Source: Curtobacterium pusillum (GTDB lineage Bacteria > Actinomycetota > Actinomycetes > Actinomycetales > Microbacteriaceae). Taken from it: a stretch of DNA of 64,000 bases. Positions 54,506 to 62,687 of the stretch are shown piece by piece. A program made the position numbers and the translations under genes. The stretch covers positions 434,001 through 498,000 of the forward strand of contig NZ_VEIY01000003.1 of NCBI RefSeq assembly GCF_007680845.1. The letters are read 5' to 3'. The notes under the pieces were generated by a model. It searched no databases. It was not told where the DNA came from and worked only from the letters and a program-made list of their open reading frames with translations. Position 1 is the first letter of the stretch; each line of letters starts with the position of its first letter.

Positions 54506-55534
54506 TTGGACGTCCCACTCTTCGTCTGGTTGCTCACCATCGCCGGCATCCTCGCGCTGCTGGTCTTCGACTTCTACTCGCACGTGCGGACACCCCACGT
54601 GCCGCACATCCGCGAATCGGCGTTCTGGTCCGCGTTCTACATCGGCCTCGCCGTCCTGTTCGGCGTCGGCATCTGGGTGTTCGGCGGACACCAGGCCGGC
54701 GGTGAGTACTTCGCGGGGTGGCTCACCGAGAAGGCGCTCTCGGTCGACAACCTCTTCGTCTTCCTCATCATCATGTCGAGCTTCGCCGTGCCGAAGGAGT
54801 TCCAGCAGAAGGTGCTCCTCGTCGGCGTCGCGATCGCCCTGGTCGCCCGCGGGATCTTCATCGCCCTCGGCGTGACGATCATCGAGAACTACTCGTGGGT
54901 GTTCTACCTGTTCGGTGCGCTGCTCTTCTGGCTCGCCTGGTCGCAGGCACGGGGCGGCAACGAACACGACGCCGACGAGGGCGACTCCCGCCTCATCCGG
55001 GTGCTCCGCCGCGTCATCCCGACGTCGAAGGACTACGACGGCGACCGCCTCACCACGAAGGTCGACGGCAAGCGGCTCTTCACGCCGATGCTGCTCGTCA
55101 TGGTCGCGATCGGCCTCACCGACGTGCTCTTCGCGCTCGACTCGATCCCCGCGATCTTCGGCCTCACGCAGGACGCCTTCATCGTGTTCACCGCGAACGC
55201 GTTCTCGCTCCTGGGGCTCCGGCAGCTGTACTTCCTCATCGCCGGGCTGCTCGAGCGGCTCATCTACCTGGGGCAGGGCCTCGCGGTCATCCTCGGGTTC
55301 ATCGGCGTGAAGCTCGTCTTCCACGCCATGCACGTCAACGAGCTGCCGTTCATCAACGGCGGCGAGCACATCGAGTGGGCCCCGGAGATCCCGATCTGGT
55401 TCTCGCTGAGCTTCATCGCGCTGACGATCGCCGTCGCGACGGTCGCGTCGCTCGTGGTCTCGAAGCGCCGCGCGGAGCGCGGGCTCACCCCGACGGGGCA
55501 GCCGCGGGACGCGGTGGCGGCGGACGCGGAGTAG
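54506..55534 (+). CDS. TerC family membrane protein, probable manganese exporter
   Basis: A 342-residue protein with about nine membrane segments. It has the TerC motifs KALSVDNLFVFLIIMSSF, GLTDVLFALDSIPAIFGLTQD and LRQLYFLIAGLLERL; the Asp/Asn pair in these segments is essential in homologues. TerC proteins controlled by this riboswitch (MeeF/MeeY) export Mn2+, so the role is manganese resistance or metalation of exported proteins (inference). It starts at TTG 54506 with AAGGA 6 nt upstream; the riboswitch ends 28 bp before. Confidence 0.93.
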   Translation: MDVPLFVWLLTIAGILALLVFDFYSHVRTPHVPHIRESAFWSAFYIGLAVLFGVGIWVFGGHQAGGEYFAGWLTEKALSVDNLFVFLIIMSSFAVPKEFQQKVLLVGVAIALVARGIFIALGVTIIENYSWVFYLFGALLFWLAWSQARGGNEHDADEGDSRLIRVLRRVIPTSKDYDGDRLTTKVDGKRLFTPMLLVMVAIGLTDVLFALDSIPAIFGLTQDAFIVFTANAFSLLGLRQLYFLIAGLLERLIYLGQGLAVILGFIGVKLVFHAMHVNELPFINGGEHIEWAPEIPIWFSLSFIALTIAVATVASLVVSKRRAERGLTPTGQPRDAVAADAE

Positions 55535-55544
55535 CGCGACTGCT

Positions 55545-55592
55545 GACGGACGGGAGGCGCGGTGCCAGCTGGCACCGCGCCTCCCGTCCGTC
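55545..55592. terminator. Perfect 48-bp palindrome after the TerC gene (GGAGGCGCGG family)
   Basis: Perfect 24+24 palindrome starting GACGGACGGGAGGCGCGG and centred on CCAGCTGG, 11 bp after the TerC stop and before the convergent smc end. Identical in plan to 14378-14425. Confidence 0.85.
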
Positions 55593-55618
55593 TGTGCCCG
55601 AGTCTCGGGGCACGCCCG

Positions 55619-55688
55619 CCGAATCTCGGGCTGAGCGACAGTTCTCGCGATGCGGAGCGCGAGAAGTGTCGCTCAGGCCGAGACTCGG
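55619..55688. repeat. 31-bp-arm inverted repeat (CGAGTCTCGG/GAGCGACA family)
   Basis: Arms 55619-55649 (CCGAATCTCGGGCTGAGCGA..) and 55658-55688 pair with about three mismatches around an 8-nt loop. Half-copies flank it (CGAGTCTCGGGGCACGCCCG at 55600 and CCGAATCGCGGGCTGAGCGA at 55700), so at least four arm copies are present. It lies between convergent TerC and smc. Confidence 0.8.
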
Positions 55689-55731
55689 AGCACGCCCGCC
55701 GAATCGCGGGCTGAGCGAGCGCGCGGGCGCG

Positions 55732-58700
55732 CTACGCGACGGCCTCGGCCGGCTCCGGCTCGCGCTTCTGCACGCGCTGGCCGACCACGGCGGAGACCCC
55801 GTCCTGCCGCATCGAGACGCCGTACAGCGCGTCGGCGATCTCCATCGTGCGCTTCTGGTGCGTGATGACGATGAGCTGCGACGACGCCCGGAGCCGCTCG
55901 AACACCGTGAGCAGGCGCCCGAGGTTCGCGTCGTCCAGCGCCGCCTCGACCTCGTCCATGATGTAGAACGGCGACGGGCGGGCGGTGAAGATCGCCACGA
56001 GCAGCGCCACCGCGGCCAGGGACCGCTCCCCGCCGGACAGCAGCGTGAGCCGGTCGATCTTCTTCCCGGCGGGCTTGACCTGCACCTCGATGCCGGTGTG
56101 CAGGAGGTCGTCCGGGTTCGTGAGCGTGATCGACCCCGAGCCGCCGGGGAACAGGATCGGGAAGATGACGTCGAAGGCCTCGCGGGTGTCCGAGAACGCG
56201 GAGTCGAAGATCGACTGCATCTTCGTGTCGAGCTCGTCGATGATCGTCATGAGGTCGGTGCGGGTCTTCTGGAGGTCCTCGAGCTGCTCGGCGAGGAACG
56301 CGTGCCGTTGTTCGAGGGCCTGGAACTCCTCGAGCGCGAGCGGGTTCACCTTGCCGAGCTGACCGAGGTCACGCTCGGCCGCCTTGAGCCGACGCTCCTG
56401 CTCCGCACGGTCGTAGGGCACGGTCTCGACGTCGGCGGGGTCGACCTCGTCGGTGCTGTCGAACTCCGGCAGGGCGGGGCCGCCGGGCAGGGTGGACTCC
56501 GCGTCCACGAGCTCCGGGACGTCGGTGTCGGCGTCGGTCTCGGCATCGGTCTCGTCCGTCGTCGACTGGATGCCCGCTGCCTCGGCTGCGGAGGCGGCCG
56601 CGGCGCGCTCCGCCTCACGGTGCCGCCGCGCGAGGACCCGCGGGTCGATGAGCACGTCGACGGGCACCGGCACGTGCGGCCCGTACTCGGCGACGAGCAC
56701 GGCCTCGACCAGCCCGAGCTCGCTCTGCGCCCGGTCGAGGACACCCGACACGTGCAGCTTCTTCTCGTAGATCTCCATCTCGAGCGAGTGCACCCCGTCG
56801 GTGATGGTCTGCAGGCGGTCCCGGAGCTCGCGCTCCTCGTTCCGGATGGTCTGCAGCTCGGTGTTCCGCTTCGAGCGCTCGGCCTCCTCGGACGCGAGCC
56901 GCACGCGGGCCTCGGCCAGCGACCGGTCCACCGCACCGAGCAGCACCGGCAGGTCCGCCAGCACGCTCTCGGCGACGGCGATCTGCCCGCGTCGGACGAC
57001 CGCCCGCCGGGCGGCTTCCTCGGCCGCGGCACGCTCGGACTCGAGCTGTCGCTGCAGCGCGGCGGCACGGTTCCGCTCCGACCGCACCCGTTCGCGCACG
57101 GTCTCGACCTGGATGCGCTGCTCGATCTCCGCCGCACGAGCGGCCTCGAGCGCGTCCTGCAGCCCGGGCCGTTCGGACGCGTCGACGACCGGACGCGGAC
57201 GCTCGGTGAAGGCACGGTGGGTCTGCTCGGCCTCGTCGAGGGCCGCCGCAGCCGCCTCGACGGCACCGTCCGTCTCGGCGAGGGCCGCCCGGAGCCGTTC
57301 GACCTCGGCGACCGCGTTCTCGGCCTTCGCCCGCGTGGAGGCGCTGCTCCGGTCGTACTCGGCCTTGGCCCGGGCGTGCGCCCGGGATGCAGCGTCGGCC
57401 TCGTCCGCCTGGCGGCGTGCGTCCTCGACGGCGGCGCGAGCGGCCTGGAGGCGCGTGGCCGCGTCCTCCGCGTCGCGTGCGACCGACTCGCGACGGTCCA
57501 CCGCGTCGTCGCGCTCCGCGACGAGCTCGATGCGCGACGTCACGCGCTCCCCGCCGCCCGTGACGCGGACCGCACGGACGAGGTCACCGGACCGCGTCAC
57601 GACCGTGGCGTGCGGGGCGGCCGCGAGCACCGCCTCCAGGTCGACGTCGTCCGACTCCGCGACCAGCGTGTCCCGCAGGATCGCGGCGATCGCCGGCGGT
57701 CCCTGGACGAGGTCGAGCGCGCGGCGCACGCCGGCGGGCAGCCCGTCGGGCAGGGCGGGGGTGGTCCCGATCGTCGCGGGGTCGGCGTCGGCGACGACGA
57801 CGTCGATCCGGCCGATGTCCGCGGACCGGGCGTGCGCGACGGCATCGAGCGCGACCGTCCGGTCGTCGGCGAGGACGGCGTCGGCGAGTCCGTCGAGGGC
57901 GGTGGCGATCGCGCCCGCGAACCCCGGCACGATCGTGAGGCTGTCCGCGAGCCGGCCGACGATGCCCGCGCGACCGGCATCGATGAGCGCCTGCGAGCCG
58001 TCCCGCACGTCGATCGACATGCTGAGCGCGGCGACGCGGGCGTCCAGGGCGTCCCGTTCGCGTTCGAGGGCGTGCAGGCGGTCGCGGTGCTCGTCGCGGG
58101 CGGTCTGTGCCGTCTCCTGCTCGTCGCGGGCCGACACGAGTGCGGCGGCGAGGGCGTCCTCGTCGACGCCTTCGGACGGGTCCGTGCCGAGTTCGGCGAG
58201 GGCCGCTGCGGCACGCTCGGCACGCTCACCGGCCTCGGCGAGGGCGCGCTCGCGGCGCTCGCGGTCGGCGACGACCGACCCGCGTCGGGACCGGGCGACC
58301 TCGACCGCGGACGCGAGCCGCTGCGCCTCGAGGTCGTGCTGCGACACGAGCGCGGCCTGGGCGGCGATCCGTTCGTCGAGCGCGTCGAGGGCGGCGCGGG
58401 CGTCCTGCACGCGCTGCGCGACCCCGGCCGAGCCACGGGTCATCTCGGCCGCCTGGGCTTCGAGCCGGTCGGCCTCGTTCCGGACGCCCTGCACCCGCTC
58501 CGGAGTGATCGTCGGGCCCTGCTGCGGGGCGTCGGCCTGCTGCGCGAGGAACATCAGGCGCTGGGTCGCGAGGCTCGACAGTCCGCGGAGCCGTTCCTGC
58601 ACGCTCTCGAGCCGGTGCACGACCGTCCGGGCGCGGTCCACGTCGTCGCCGACCATGCTCTGCTCGACGTGCTGCTGGCGGGCGCGGGTCTGGTCGAGGC

Positions 58701-59481
58701 GCTCCTGCAGGACGATCCGCTCGGACTTCCGGCCGGTCTCGATCTCCTGGTGCTCGTGGAGCTCGCGGCGCAGGCGGACGACGTCGTCAGCGAGGATCCG
58801 GGCCTTGGCGTCGCGGGCGACCGCGGCGACGGACTGCGCCTTCCGCGCGACCTCGGCCTGGCGGCCGAGGGGCTTGAGCTGGCGGCGGATCTCCCCCGCC
58901 AGGTCGGACAGGCGCGTGAGGTTCGTCTGCATCGCCTCGAGCTTGCGGAGGGTCTTCTCCTTGCGTCGGCGGTGCTTGAGGATCCCGGCGGCTTCCTCGA
59001 TGAAGCCGCGGCGGTCCTCCGGGGTGGCGTGCAGGACCCGGTCGAGCTGCCCCTGGCCGACGATGACGTGCATCTCACGGCCGAGCCCGGTGTCGCTCAG
59101 GAGTTCCTGGACGTCGAGCAGGCGGCAGTTCTCGCCGTTGATCGCGTACTCGCTGCCGCCGTTGCGGAACAGCGTGCGGGAGATCGTCACCTCGGAGTAC
59201 TCGATCGGCAGCAGGCCGTCGGAGTTGTCGATCGTGAGGAGCACCTGCGCGCGACCGAGCGGTCCGCGGGTCGAGGTGCCCGCGAAGATGACGTCCTCCA
59301 TCTTGCCGCCGCGGAGGGTCTTCGCCCCCTGCTCCCCCATCACCCAGGCGAGCGCGTCGACCACGTTGGACTTGCCCGAGCCGTTCGGGCCGACGATGCA
59401 GGTGACACCGGGCTCGAACGCGAACGTCGTGGGCTGCGCGAAGGACTTGAACCCCTTGATGGTCAGGCTCTTCAAGTACAT
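55732..59481 (-). CDS. smc: Chromosome segregation protein SMC
   Basis: Forms the condensin ring that organises and separates chromosomes. The 1249-residue protein starts MYLKSLTIKGFKSFAQPT and has Walker A VGPNGSGKSNVVDAL, a hinge near residue 500-640 (GRLADSLTIVPGF), two long coiled coils, the ABC signature LLSGGERSLAAVALL and Walker B FYIMDEVEAALDDANL. An acidic, low-complexity insert (ETDADTDVPELVDAE) lies near residue 970 in the second coiled coil, likely lineage-specific. It follows mutM and rnc on one strand, as in many actinobacteria. Confidence 0.97.
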   Translation of the reverse strand: MYLKSLTIKGFKSFAQPTTFAFEPGVTCIVGPNGSGKSNVVDALAWVMGEQGAKTLRGGKMEDVIFAGTSTRGPLGRAQVLLTIDNSDGLLPIEYSEVTISRTLFRNGGSEYAINGENCRLLDVQELLSDTGLGREMHVIVGQGQLDRVLHATPEDRRGFIEEAAGILKHRRRKEKTLRKLEAMQTNLTRLSDLAGEIRRQLKPLGRQAEVARKAQSVAAVARDAKARILADDVVRLRRELHEHQEIETGRKSERIVLQERLDQTRARQQHVEQSMVGDDVDRARTVVHRLESVQERLRGLSSLATQRLMFLAQQADAPQQGPTITPERVQGVRNEADRLEAQAAEMTRGSAGVAQRVQDARAALDALDERIAAQAALVSQHDLEAQRLASAVEVARSRRGSVVADRERRERALAEAGERAERAAAALAELGTDPSEGVDEDALAAALVSARDEQETAQTARDEHRDRLHALERERDALDARVAALSMSIDVRDGSQALIDAGRAGIVGRLADSLTIVPGFAGAIATALDGLADAVLADDRTVALDAVAHARSADIGRIDVVVADADPATIGTTPALPDGLPAGVRRALDLVQGPPAIAAILRDTLVAESDDVDLEAVLAAAPHATVVTRSGDLVRAVRVTGGGERVTSRIELVAERDDAVDRRESVARDAEDAATRLQAARAAVEDARRQADEADAASRAHARAKAEYDRSSASTRAKAENAVAEVERLRAALAETDGAVEAAAAALDEAEQTHRAFTERPRPVVDASERPGLQDALEAARAAEIEQRIQVETVRERVRSERNRAAALQRQLESERAAAEEAARRAVVRRGQIAVAESVLADLPVLLGAVDRSLAEARVRLASEEAERSKRNTELQTIRNEERELRDRLQTITDGVHSLEMEIYEKKLHVSGVLDRAQSELGLVEAVLVAEYGPHVPVPVDVLIDPRVLARRHREAERAAAASAAEAAGIQSTTDETDAETDADTDVPELVDAESTLPGGPALPEFDSTDEVDPADVETVPYDRAEQERRLKAAERDLGQLGKVNPLALEEFQALEQRHAFLAEQLEDLQKTRTDLMTIIDELDTKMQSIFDSAFSDTREAFDVIFPILFPGGSGSITLTNPDDLLHTGIEVQVKPAGKKIDRLTLLSGGERSLAAVALLVAIFTARPSPFYIMDEVEAALDDANLGRLLTVFERLRASSQLIVITHQKRTMEIADALYGVSMRQDGVSAVVGQRVQKREPEPAEAVA

Positions 59482-59514
59482 GCGGGTCTCCGGGAGGTCT
59501 CGTTGCGCGTCAGG

Positions 59515-60486
59515 CTAACGCGTGCGCGCCCGGGGACGTGGCTGGCACACGGGACAACGGTGGCTCGACCGGTTCATGAAGGCCTCGCGCACGATCGTGG
59601 CGCCGCAGCGCGGGCACGGCTTCCCTTGCTGCCCGTACACGGCGAGCCGCTGCGAGAAGTACCCGGACTGCCCGTTCACGTTGACGTACTGCGCGTCGAA
59701 GCTCGTGCCGCCGTCCTCGAGCGCCCGGCCGAGGACCGCCCGGACCTCGACGAGGAGCGTCCGGAGGTCGGCACGGGTCAGGCGGTCGGCGGCTCGGTCG
59801 TAGTGGAGCTTCGCGGCCCACAGCGACTCGTCGGCGTAGATGTTGCCGATGCCGCTCACGACGCCCTGGTCGAGGAGCACCCGCTTGATGCCGCTCGAGC
59901 GCTTCCGTGCCATCGCGACGAACCGGTCGTCGTCGAACGCCGGGTCGAGGGGGTCCCGGGCGATGTGGGACACCTGCTTCGGGATGCTCCGACGCCACGG
60001 TGCGTCCGGGTCGGTCTCGTCGACGTGTCCGCCGAACCCCGCGGGAGCACCGTCGATCGTCGGCACCATCGGGTCGATCGCCATCGAGCCGAACGTCCGC
60101 TGGTCGACGAACTCGAGCTCGACGGGCGGCTCCGCGGCGCCGTCGCGGTCGGTGCCGGTTGGCTGCACGTCGAGGAGGATCCGGCGGTGCTTCGCGGCCT
60201 CGCGCCCGCGACCGAGCAGGATCTGGCCGCTCATCCCGAGGTGCGCGACGAGCGCCTCGGCCGGATCGTCGGCGTGCACGGGCTGGAGCGGCATCCAGAG
60301 GAACTTGCCACGACGCACGGCGGCGGCGATCGTCCGACCCGTCAGGCGGTCGGCGAAGTCCTCCGCCGGGCCGTCGTGCCGGGTGAGGGCGCGGTCGTCG
60401 ACGACGTCCACGTGCAGGATCCGGGCGCCGGTGACGGCGGGTTCGAGGCCGGCACGGACGACCTCGACCTCGGGGAGTTCGGGCAC
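59515..60486 (-). CDS. mutM: Formamidopyrimidine-DNA glycosylase
   Basis: Excises oxidised purines such as 8-oxoguanine. The 323-residue protein keeps the catalytic N-terminus P-E-L-P-E-V-E (Pro2, Glu3), the H2TH region RVLLDQGVVSGIGNIYADE and a zinc finger CPRCGATI..CPVCQ. It is longer than the usual ~280 because of an insert near residues 100-165 (GTDRDGAAEPPVE and TIDGAPAGFGGHVDETD). It starts 4 bp after the rnc stop. Confidence 0.96.
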   Translation of the reverse strand: MPELPEVEVVRAGLEPAVTGARILHVDVVDDRALTRHDGPAEDFADRLTGRTIAAAVRRGKFLWMPLQPVHADDPAEALVAHLGMSGQILLGRGREAAKHRRILLDVQPTGTDRDGAAEPPVELEFVDQRTFGSMAIDPMVPTIDGAPAGFGGHVDETDPDAPWRRSIPKQVSHIARDPLDPAFDDDRFVAMARKRSSGIKRVLLDQGVVSGIGNIYADESLWAAKLHYDRAADRLTRADLRTLLVEVRAVLGRALEDGGTSFDAQYVNVNGQSGYFSQRLAVYGQQGKPCPRCGATIVREAFMNRSSHRCPVCQPRPRARTR

Positions 60487-60490
60487 GCGG

Positions 60491-61216
60491 TCAGGCCACC
60501 CGGCCGGACAGGCGCGTCCACGCCTGCAGCGCGGCGGCCATCTCAGCGGTCTTCTTGCTCGACCCGGTGCCCGTCGACACGTCTTCGCCCTGGAGGACGA
60601 CCGTCGCGTGGAAGGTCTTGTCGTGGTCCGGACCGGCCTCGGTCACGCGGTAGGACGGGTTGCCGAGCGCGAGGCTCGACGCGAGCTCCTGCAGGCTCGT
60701 CTTCGGGTCCATCGCGGCGCCGAAGCGGTCCGGGTCGATGAGCAGCGGCTCGACGAGCCGGAGCACGAGCGCCGTCGCCGGGTCCGGTCCCGCGGAGAGG
60801 TAGGTCGCACCGATGACGGCTTCGACGGTGTCCGCGAGGATCGACGACTTGTCGCGGCCGCCGGTCTGCTCTTCGCCCTTGCCGAGGCGGAGGTAGGCGC
60901 CGAGCCCGATCATCCGGGCGATCTCGGCCAGGGCGACCGTCGACACGAGGCTCGCCCGACGCTTGGCCAGGTCGCCTTCGTCGAGGTCGGGGAAGGACCG
61001 GTAGAGCTTCACGGTCACGGCCTGGCCGAGGATCGAGTCGCCGAGGAACTCGAGGCGTTCGTTGTGCCCGATGCCGCCGTGCTCGTACGCGTACGAGCGG
61101 TGCGTCAGGGCGAGTTCGAGCAGTTCGAGGTCGATGTCCGCCCCGAGGAGGTCACGCAGACGAACGACGTCCGGCCCCACGGGGCGGGACCCCGTGGCGC
61201 CGGACGTCGCGGTCAT
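60491..61216 (-). CDS. rnc: Ribonuclease III
   Basis: Cuts double-stranded RNA in rRNA processing and mRNA control. The 241-residue protein has the signature NERLEFLGDSILGQAV, a second acidic cluster DTVEAVIGATYLSAG, and a C-terminal double-stranded RNA-binding domain (SLQELASSLALGNPSY, KKTAEMAAALQAWTRL). It is 13 bp after rpmF. Confidence 0.97.
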   Translation of the reverse strand: MTATSGATGSRPVGPDVVRLRDLLGADIDLELLELALTHRSYAYEHGGIGHNERLEFLGDSILGQAVTVKLYRSFPDLDEGDLAKRRASLVSTVALAEIARMIGLGAYLRLGKGEEQTGGRDKSSILADTVEAVIGATYLSAGPDPATALVLRLVEPLLIDPDRFGAAMDPKTSLQELASSLALGNPSYRVTEAGPDHDKTFHATVVLQGEDVSTGTGSSKKTAEMAAALQAWTRLSGRVA

Positions 61217-61229
61217 GCGTTCGGTCCGA

Positions 61230-61433
61230 TCAGACGTCGGCGACCTTGCGGCCCTTGTACTCCATGTACAGGGCGGTGCCGGCCGAGTCCTCGACGACCT
61301 TCGCGCGGTGCGGGAGGCTGTAGGTGACCTTGCCGTTCTCGATCGTCTTCACGAGCTGGACCGGCGCGGCCTTCCACTGCGAACGACGGGCGTGCGTGTT
61401 GGCACGGGACTGCTTGCGCTTGGGAACGGCCAT
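61230..61433 (-). CDS. rpmF: 50S ribosomal protein L32
   Basis: A 67-residue large-subunit protein starting [20 protein letters not shown]. It lacks the four zinc cysteines of C+ L32 forms, so it is the zinc-independent type. The C-terminus ([17 protein letters not shown]) is normal for actinobacteria. It follows DUF177, the usual partner. Confidence 0.97.
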   Translation of the reverse strand: MAVPKRKQSRANTHARRSQWKAAPVQLVKTIENGKVTYSLPHRAKVVEDSAGTALYMEYKGRKVADV

Positions 61434-61480
61434 GGTGGTTCTCTTTCGGTTGGTCGGTGGTCAGTGGCGAAGGGCGGCGG

Positions 61481-62068
61481 TCAGTCGGCCTGGTCGGCGT
61501 CGGACCGCTCCTGACCCTCGGTGGTCTGGGGCGTGGTCGTGCTGGTTTCGTCGGCGAGGGCGAGCCCCTGGAGGGCCGCCCACCGCGGGTCCACGACCTC
61601 GGAAGCGCGGTGCTCACCGATGTCGGCCAGTCGTTCGCCCGTCACCGGGTCGAGGCCTGGGCAGTCCGGTCGGCAGACCGGCTGGAACGGCAGCGCCAGC
61701 ACCACCGCATCTCGAACGACCTGTTCGCAATCCACGTGGTCATCGCGAACGAAGAAGTCGAAATCCTCCGAGGCATCATACGCGAAGAGCTCGGCGAAAT
61801 CGACCTCGACCGGTTCGGTGATCTCGATGAGGCAGCGGGAGCACTCCCCCTCGGCCTCGGCCGACGCGTGCCCGGACACCAGGACACCCTCGTGCAGGCC
61901 CTCGAGCCGGACGTCGATGCGCATCTCGGCGCCGGGACGCACGGCGATCACACCGGCGCCCATCGCGTCCGGCACCTCGATGTCGAGCGAGTGCTCGCGC
62001 ATCTCGCCCGGACGGTGCGCGAGGTCGCGCACGCGCAGGGCGTAGGGGCTGTTCACGGGGGAAGACAC
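61481..62068 (-). CDS. DUF177 (YceD-like) protein
   Basis: A 195-residue protein of the YceD family encoded just before rpmF in most bacteria; the plant homologue is needed for 23S rRNA accumulation. It has LVSGHASAEAEGECSRCL with a CxxC, a later CRPDCPGL that may complete a zinc site, and a disordered acidic tail (TTPQTTEGQERSDADQAD). The gap to rpmF is 47 bp, indicating cotranscription. Confidence 0.92.
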   Translation of the reverse strand: MSSPVNSPYALRVRDLAHRPGEMREHSLDIEVPDAMGAGVIAVRPGAEMRIDVRLEGLHEGVLVSGHASAEAEGECSRCLIEITEPVEVDFAELFAYDASEDFDFFVRDDHVDCEQVVRDAVVLALPFQPVCRPDCPGLDPVTGERLADIGEHRASEVVDPRWAALQGLALADETSTTTPQTTEGQERSDADQAD

Positions 62069-62165
62069 GATCGACGAGCCTACAGCGATCGGGCCGCCGA
62101 GTCGAGGCGGGCGCGCCGGGGCGGACCCTCGCGGCGTCAGCGCCCGGAGCGGGCCCTCGGCGGCG

Positions 62166-62660
62166 TCAGCGCCCGGTGTGCTCGTGGAGCGCGTCCGCGA
62201 CGACCCGGGGCACGTAAGGGGACACGTCGCCCCCGAGGGAGGCGACCTGCCGGATGAGGGAGCTCGACACGTGCGCCCGAGCGGCCTCCGGCAGGAGGAA
62301 CACCGTCTCGACGTCGGCCAGGTGCCGGTTCATGATCGCCATCGGCGTCTCGTACGCCACGTCCTCGCCGGAACGGACGCCCTTGACCAGCACCGTCGCC
62401 CCGACCTGCCGGCAGTAGTCGACGAGGAGTCCGGCGGTCCACTCCCCGACCCGCACGTTGTCCGGCACGCCGGTCTCGACGAGGGACTCCTCGATGAGCC
62501 GCACGCGGTCGACGGCCTCGAACATCGCCGGCTTCTTGTCCGGGTTGTGCACGACGAGGACGTGCACCTCGTCGAACAGCCCCGCCGCTCGACCGATCAC
62601 GTCGAGGTGCCCGAGGGTCACGGGATCGAACGAACCGGGGACCACCGCGATCTGCGCCAT
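62166..62660 (-). CDS. coaD: Pantetheine-phosphate adenylyltransferase
   Basis: Second-to-last step of coenzyme A synthesis. The 164-residue nucleotidyltransferase has [20 protein letters not shown] with the T-x-G-H motif, [19 protein letters not shown] and [20 protein letters not shown]. It lies 27 bp after recG, the common actinobacterial pair. Confidence 0.97.
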   Translation of the reverse strand: MAQIAVVPGSFDPVTLGHLDVIGRAAGLFDEVHVLVVHNPDKKPAMFEAVDRVRLIEESLVETGVPDNVRVGEWTAGLLVDYCRQVGATVLVKGVRSGEDVAYETPMAIMNRHLADVETVFLLPEAARAHVSSSLIRQVASLGGDVSPYVPRVVADALHEHTGR

Positions 62661-62687
62661 GGCAGCGACGATACCGAGTCCGCGCGC

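Noticed and set aside
54718..60741. Very long plus-strand open frame (about 2000 codons) across smc and mutM
   Set aside because: It is antisense to smc, mutM and part of TerC, which have clear motifs. High GC makes long spurious frames common; its composition (Arg, Gly, Asp, Val rich) is that of a shadow.
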